DNA from: Clostridiales bacterium PH28_bin88
GTDB taxonomy: Bacteria > Bacillota > PH28-bin88
Assembly (NCBI GenBank): GCA_000987045.1
Contig: LAKY01000019.1
Coordinates: 1 to 57,170, forward strand
Length of the DNA: 57,170 nt
Direction of reading: 5' to 3'
Made by a program: the position numbers and the translations under genes. This document shows positions 53,373-57,170 of this stretch, piece after piece (the first letter of the stretch is position 1; every line of letters starts with the position of its first letter). The notes below the pieces were generated by a model. That model did not search any database, was not told the origin of the DNA, and saw only the letters and a list, made by a program, of their open reading frames with translations.

Positions 53373-53422
53373 ATATGGATCGTCAAGTGATCTGCGCTAT
53401 CACGAGGAAGGGGGCTGAGACT

Positions 53423-54757
53423 GTGAGAGATTACCGGAATATCCCGTTGTGGGAGGGGGTGCGGGAAGCTGAATGGTCTGACTGGCGTTGGCAGGTAAGG
53501 AACCGGGTCACCACCCTGGAGGACCTGAAAAAGATAGTTAACCTGACCCCCGAGGAAGAAGTGGGGATCAGTAGCTGCTTGAAAACGTTGCGGATGGGTA
53601 TTACCCCGTATTTTGCCTCGCTGATGGACCCGGATGACCCTGATTGCCCCATTCGCAAGCAGGCGGTACCAACCTCCCACGAATTGAACAGGTCGCCCCA
53701 CGACCTGATCGATCCCTTGCATGAAGACATCGACTCACCCGTACCCGGCCTGACCCATCGATACCCCGACCGGGTCCTGCTGCTGGTTACCGACCAGTGC
53801 TCCATGTACTGCCGGCACTGCACCAGGCGCCGCCTTACCGGTGTTACTGACCGCCCCTTTTCCTGGGAGCGGGTTGAAAAGGGCATCGAGTACATCCGCA
53901 ATACTCCCCGGGTGAGGGATGTGGTGCTGTCCGGGGGAGACGGCCTGTTGATCTCGGATGAATATATCGACAGGTTGCTGCAAAAACTGCGGGCCATTCC
54001 CCACCTGGAGATCATCCGTTTTGGGACCAGGACCCCGGTGGTGCTTCCCCAGAGGATCACTCCCACGCTGTGTGAAATCCTCGCCAAGTACCATCCAGTT
54101 TACATCAATACCCACTTCAACCACCCCAAGGAGATCACCCCGCAGGCGAGAGAAGCCTGCAACCGGCTGGCCAATGCGGGTATCCCCCTGGGGAACCAGA
54201 CCGTACTGTTGCGGGAGATCAACGACTGCCCGGCGGTGATCAAGGACCTGATGCACCAGTTGCTGATGATACGGGTGCGGCCGTACTACCTGTTCCAGTG
54301 CGACCTCTCCTTCGGCCTTAAACACTTCCGCACTCCCGTCAGGAAGGGTATTGAAATCATAGAGTTCCTCCGCGGGCATACCTCGGGCCTGGCGGTACCT
54401 ACCTTTGCCATTGACGGCACGGGGGGCGGGGGGAAGATCCCCCTGATGCCGCAGTACCTGGTTTCTGAGTCCCCAGACAAGGTTCTCTTGCGCAACTACG
54501 AGGGAGTCATCTGTACCTATCCTGAACCGAACCACCCGAGCGCCGACGGGGACACCTGCCGGCTGTGCGGCGGCAGCCACCAGCAGTATGAGGTGGGATT
54601 AACCAGGCTGTTCAATAACAAGGGAATCAGCCTGGAAGACGGCCATGCCGCCGGCGTGGCGCCACCGGACGGTGAACGTAGAACAGTGGCGGAGGCTGAC
54701 CGGGTCTTGGCTGGACAATTCATGGATGGAGAATGTACAAGAACCGCGGGTAGCTGA
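53423..54757 (+). CDS. kamA: Lysine 2,3-aminomutase
   Basis: Converts L-lysine to L-beta-lysine using a 4Fe-4S/SAM radical and PLP. The 444-residue protein has Cys126, 130 and 133 (CSMYCRHC), the SGGDGLL SAM motif, and PLP-lysine Lys338 in GGGGK. Asp294 (FQCDLS) and Asp331 (AIDGTG) match the two aspartates that bind the lysine side chain in the Clostridium subterminale enzyme (293 and 330). Glutamate 2,3-aminomutase has other residues there. The GTG at 53423 has GAAGGGGG upstream, and the promoter at 53356 excludes the longer frame. A Cys-rich C-terminus (CRLCGG) is also present. Confidence 0.9.
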   Translation: MRDYRNIPLWEGVREAEWSDWRWQVRNRVTTLEDLKKIVNLTPEEEVGISSCLKTLRMGITPYFASLMDPDDPDCPIRKQAVPTSHELNRSPHDLIDPLHEDIDSPVPGLTHRYPDRVLLLVTDQCSMYCRHCTRRRLTGVTDRPFSWERVEKGIEYIRNTPRVRDVVLSGGDGLLISDEYIDRLLQKLRAIPHLEIIRFGTRTPVVLPQRITPTLCEILAKYHPVYINTHFNHPKEITPQAREACNRLANAGIPLGNQTVLLREINDCPAVIKDLMHQLLMIRVRPYYLFQCDLSFGLKHFRTPVRKGIEIIEFLRGHTSGLAVPTFAIDGTGGGGKIPLMPQYLVSESPDKVLLRNYEGVICTYPEPNHPSADGDTCRLCGGSHQQYEVGLTRLFNNKGISLEDGHAAGVAPPDGERRTVAEADRVLAGQFMDGECTRTAGS

Positions 54758-54835
54758 GGAATAGCCGTGTACCGGTAGCGTGGTATAAGGCACAATCACC
54801 ACTAATAAAAGAGTTTGAGAACAGGAGGAGATGGA

Positions 54836-56311
54836 ATGCTCGAAGCAAAAGGCATCAAACCGATTGTACCGCGACTGCAACTGGAGATCCTGAGCAGCAG
54901 GGACATTATCAAGATCCATGAGGCCGCCCTGGAGGTGATGGAAGAGGTCGGGGTCCACTTCCCGTCGGATAAAGCCCTGAACGTCCTGGAAGAGGCCGGC
55001 TGCACCGTGGACAGGAGCACCCGGGTGGCCAAACTCCCGGCTAGGCTGGTAATGCAGTACATGCGTAAGGCGCCTTCCCGGTACGTTTTGGCTGGCCGGG
55101 ACCCCAAAAACGACCTGTTCCTGGACGCCAACACCTGCTACCTGTCCACCGACGGGTGCGGCATCCAGGTGATGGATATCGACACTGGGGAAATCCGGCG
55201 CTCCACCAAGCAGGATGTGGAGCGAGCCTGTATCGCCGCTGATTACCTTGACGAGGTCGCCTACGTCTGGGGTCCGCCGGTAAGCGCCCAGGATGTGCCG
55301 GCCCACCTGCGGCCCCTGCACGAACTGGAGGCGTGCATGCTGGGGACGGCCAAGCACATCCAGCCGGAGACGGTGATCTCCGAGCCGGTGGCCCGGTATA
55401 CCCTCAAGATGGCTGCCCTGGTGGCGGGCGGCATGGATAACCTGCGCCGGCGCCCGATCTTTTCCTTCATGCAGTGTGCCACCGATCCCCTGGGACAGGA
55501 CGGGGGGAGCCTGGAGGCTTCCATGGTGGCGGCGGAATACGGCATCCCCACGGGGTTCATGCCCATGCCCATGTCCTGCGCCACCGCCCCGGCAACCCTG
55601 GCGGGAAACCTGGTGGTGACCACGGTGGACGCGGTCAGCCCGCTGGTGCTGATGCAGATCATCAACCCGGGCACCCCGGTGTACTTTGCCGCCGCGCCCA
55701 CCGCCATCGACCTCCGCACCGGTGGTTACACCGGCGGTGGGCCGGAAGACTTCTTGCTGGGCGGCGCCTTCAACCAGATCTGCCAGTTCTATAACATCCC
55801 CCTGTCCATGGGCACCATGGCCACGGGGGCCAAGGAACCGGACTGGCAGGCCGGGGTGGACAACGCCTTTTCCACCATGATGCCGGTGCTGACCAGGACC
55901 GCCATCCTTACCGGGGCGGGGATGCTGAACGGTTCCAAGATCTTCTCGTTCCAGCAACTGCTGATGGACTGCGAGATCTATAACATCGCCAAGCAGGTAG
56001 CCGAGGGGATCGAGGTCAACGACGAAACCCTGGCCCTGGACGTGATCAAGAAGGTAGGCCCGCGGGGCAGCTACCTGGCGGAAAAGCATACCCGGAGGCA
56101 CATGAAGGATATCTGGCGGCCTGCGGTTTACGACCGCACTCCTTATGAAACCTGGCTTGCCGGCGGCAAGCAGGGCGCCTTTGCAACGGCCACCGGGAAG
56201 GCCAAGTGGATCCTGGAGAACCACCGGCCGCTGCCCCTGGAAGACGGCATCCTGGAGGAGTTCGCCGGGATCATGGCAGAGGCCGATCAGGTATTGGGAG
56301 CACGGCAGTAA
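54836..56311 (+). CDS. Second MttB-superfamily methyltransferase (non-pyrrolysine)
   Basis: A 491-residue homologue of the protein at 50669-52156. It has the same TIM-barrel family pattern (VMEEVGVHFPSDKALNVLEE, MPMSCATAPATLAGNLVV, TNTCYLSTDGCGIQVMD-type region). It has no in-frame TAG. The ATG at 54836 has GGAGGAG upstream. It lies 78 bases after kamA, apparently in the same transcript, and is followed by its own corrinoid protein. The two MttB proteins are diverged, so they may act on different methylated substrates or on successive methyl groups. Confidence 0.86.
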   Translation: MLEAKGIKPIVPRLQLEILSSRDIIKIHEAALEVMEEVGVHFPSDKALNVLEEAGCTVDRSTRVAKLPARLVMQYMRKAPSRYVLAGRDPKNDLFLDANTCYLSTDGCGIQVMDIDTGEIRRSTKQDVERACIAADYLDEVAYVWGPPVSAQDVPAHLRPLHELEACMLGTAKHIQPETVISEPVARYTLKMAALVAGGMDNLRRRPIFSFMQCATDPLGQDGGSLEASMVAAEYGIPTGFMPMPMSCATAPATLAGNLVVTTVDAVSPLVLMQIINPGTPVYFAAAPTAIDLRTGGYTGGGPEDFLLGGAFNQICQFYNIPLSMGTMATGAKEPDWQAGVDNAFSTMMPVLTRTAILTGAGMLNGSKIFSFQQLLMDCEIYNIAKQVAEGIEVNDETLALDVIKKVGPRGSYLAEKHTRRHMKDIWRPAVYDRTPYETWLAGGKQGAFATATGKAKWILENHRPLPLEDGILEEFAGIMAEADQVLGARQ

Positions 56312-56339
56312 CCAAATCGCGGGAAGGGAGATGATCCAG

Positions 56340-56984
56340 GTGGAAGCAAGGATATTTTTTGAGGAAATGTTCCGTTCAGTGCTGGAGGGGGAACCCGAAC
56401 TGGCCGTGGAGATGGCGGAAAAGGCGGTAGCGGAAGGCATTCCGCCCATGCAGTGTTTGGATGAGGGCTATCTTAAAGGGATCGATGAAGTCGGCCGGCT
56501 GTACTCCGAAGGGGAGATATTCCTCCCGGAACTGGTGGCCGCCGCTGAAGCCATGAAGGCCGCCCTAAAGGTGCTGGACCCCCTGCTGAAGGACCAGAGC
56601 GCCCAGCGCAGGGCACAGGGCAAGGTGGTTATCGGCACCATGTACGAGGACATCCACGATATCGGCAAGAGCATCGTGGCATCCATGCTGACCGCCAACG
56701 GGTTTGAGGTTCACGACCTGGGGGTGAACGTGCCGGCGGCAGTCTTTGTAGGGAAGGTCAAAGAGTTGCAGCCGGATATCCTGGGGCTCTCCGCGCTCCT
56801 CACCACCACCATGCCGCAGCAAAAAGCAGTACTGGAGGCTTTAACGGCGGCTGGTTTAAGGGACAAGGTCAAGGTGGTTGTGGGCGGCGCGCCGGTCACC
56901 CAGAAATGGGCGGAAGAGATCGGCGCGGATGGTTTTGCCGAGGACGCCATTGCCGCGGTGGCACTGGCGAAAAGTCTTTTGTAA
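56340..56984 (+). CDS. Second corrinoid methyl-carrier protein
   Basis: A 214-residue B12-binding protein paralogous to the one at 50005-50667. It has the helical cap, then EDIHDIGKS with the cobalt ligand His106, the ILGLSALLTTTMPQQ strand and the GGAPVTQKW loop. The GTG at 56340 has GAAGGGAG nine bases upstream; the ATG at 56331 lies against the site. It would accept methyl groups from the adjacent MttB enzyme. Confidence 0.87.
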   Translation: MEARIFFEEMFRSVLEGEPELAVEMAEKAVAEGIPPMQCLDEGYLKGIDEVGRLYSEGEIFLPELVAAAEAMKAALKVLDPLLKDQSAQRRAQGKVVIGTMYEDIHDIGKSIVASMLTANGFEVHDLGVNVPAAVFVGKVKELQPDILGLSALLTTTMPQQKAVLEALTAAGLRDKVKVVVGGAPVTQKWAEEIGADGFAEDAIAAVALAKSLL

Positions 56985-57028
56985 CCCCCCTGCGATTCCG
57001 GGGCGTACCCCTAACCCGCCCCCGCCGC

Positions 57029-57059
57029 GTGGACGCCTGCCTTCACCCAGGCGCTCCAC
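57029..57059. repeat. Strong hairpin before the last gene
   Basis: GTGGACGCCTG and CAGGCGCTCCAC (one-base bulge) enclose an eight-base loop. It has no T-run and may modulate read-through into the next gene. Confidence 0.5.
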
Positions 57060-57108
57060 CCCGCGAAATAATTGATTGATTGAATGAAGCATTTGGGAGG
57101 TGGTCAGC

Positions 57109-57170
57109 ATGAAGGGTTCACCCTACGGGGTACACCGGGTCATCCAGCCGGCGGGGACGCTGCCCCAGGC
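57109..57170 (+). CDS. kdd: N-terminus of a probable 3,5-diaminohexanoate dehydrogenase (partial)
   Basis: The final 62 bases encode MKGSPYGVHRVIQPAGTLPQ and one more residue. GGGAGG lies nine to fifteen bases upstream of the ATG. The YGxHRVIxPxGxLPQ pattern matches, from memory, the beginning of L-erythro-3,5-diaminohexanoate dehydrogenase, an enzyme of lysine fermentation. The gene is cut by the window edge, so the identification rests on about 20 residues and on the kamA context. Confidence 0.55.
   Translation, partial: MKGSPYGVHRVIQPAGTLPQ

Larger units (their letters stand above)
52995..53422. other. Control region before lysine aminomutase
   Basis: A 428-base gap. It has the terminator at 53052-53085 and a sigma-54 promoter at 53356-53372, followed by a leader of about 40 bases. 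The long open frame from 53309 runs through the promoter and is not taken as coding. Confidence 0.65.

Noticed and set aside
53309..53422. N-terminal extension of KamA from the ATG at 53309
   Set aside because: It has no ribosome site, is not conserved in type, and spans the sigma-54 promoter at 53356-53372.
54599..56449. 616-residue minus-strand open frame opposite the second MttB gene
   Set aside because: Composition and lack of motifs mark it as a shadow of the real plus-strand gene.

Overview
The window looks like the chromosome of a GC-rich anaerobic Clostridia-type Firmicute, most like Moorella or its Peptococcaceae relatives. The signs are strong GGAGG ribosome sites with many GTG/TTG starts, an NAD-linked formate dehydrogenase operon, MttB/corrinoid methyltransferases, a LytS/LytT pair, a TrmB regulator and a phasin-like/UbiB pair. 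The species is inferred, not proven. No rRNA, tRNA or CRISPR was seen.

Layout. (1) 1-6.8 kb: a TPR protein, an RlmI-type rRNA methyltransferase, a small methyltransferase, a DUF401 permease, a cupin, and a trmB-aminotransferase operon; a scrap of an aminotransferase C-terminus lies at 2627-2740. (2) 6.8-12.6 kb: a compact four-gene operon for a Cys-type, NAD-coupled formate dehydrogenase (NuoF-like, FdhA, NuoE-like) and a FocA channel. (3) 13-20.3 kb: a lipid/membrane group (PlsC, patatin, KAS III, radical SAM/SPASM, a wHTH protein, a phasin-like protein, UbiB). (4) 20.4-28 kb: a ferritin-like protein, Ddl, LytS-LytT next to CstA, and small hypotheticals and a lipoprotein nuclease. (5) 28.2-38.6 kb: an AT-richer, probably acquired sugar-acid island with a GntR regulator, two SDR dehydrogenases, a LarA-type nickel-pincer epimerase, an FGGY kinase, a 2-hydroxyacid dehydrogenase, KDPG aldolase and a TRAP transporter. 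(6) 38.6-46.5 kb: an accessory zone with two toxin-antitoxin pairs, an aromatic-acid exporter, a penicillin-acylase-type hydrolase, a wrecked IS605 element and several broken genes. (7) 46.4-57.2 kb: a lysine/methyl-group locus.

Region 7 is the most interesting. A sigma-54 activator gene lies beside three sites matching the -24/-12 (GG-N10-GC) promoter: one in front of an NhaC-type transporter, one in front of corrinoid protein-MttB-methyl-THF methyltransferase genes, and one in front of lysine 2,3-aminomutase. The aminomutase has the lysine-binding aspartates. It is followed by a second MttB/corrinoid pair, then by the first codons of what looks like 3,5-diaminohexanoate dehydrogenase. The arrangement suggests one regulon joining beta-lysine fermentation to demethylation of a quaternary amine, possibly a methylated lysine. 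The methyl groups would pass to tetrahydrofolate. The formate dehydrogenase in region 2 belongs to the same C1 metabolism. The substrate is a hypothesis.
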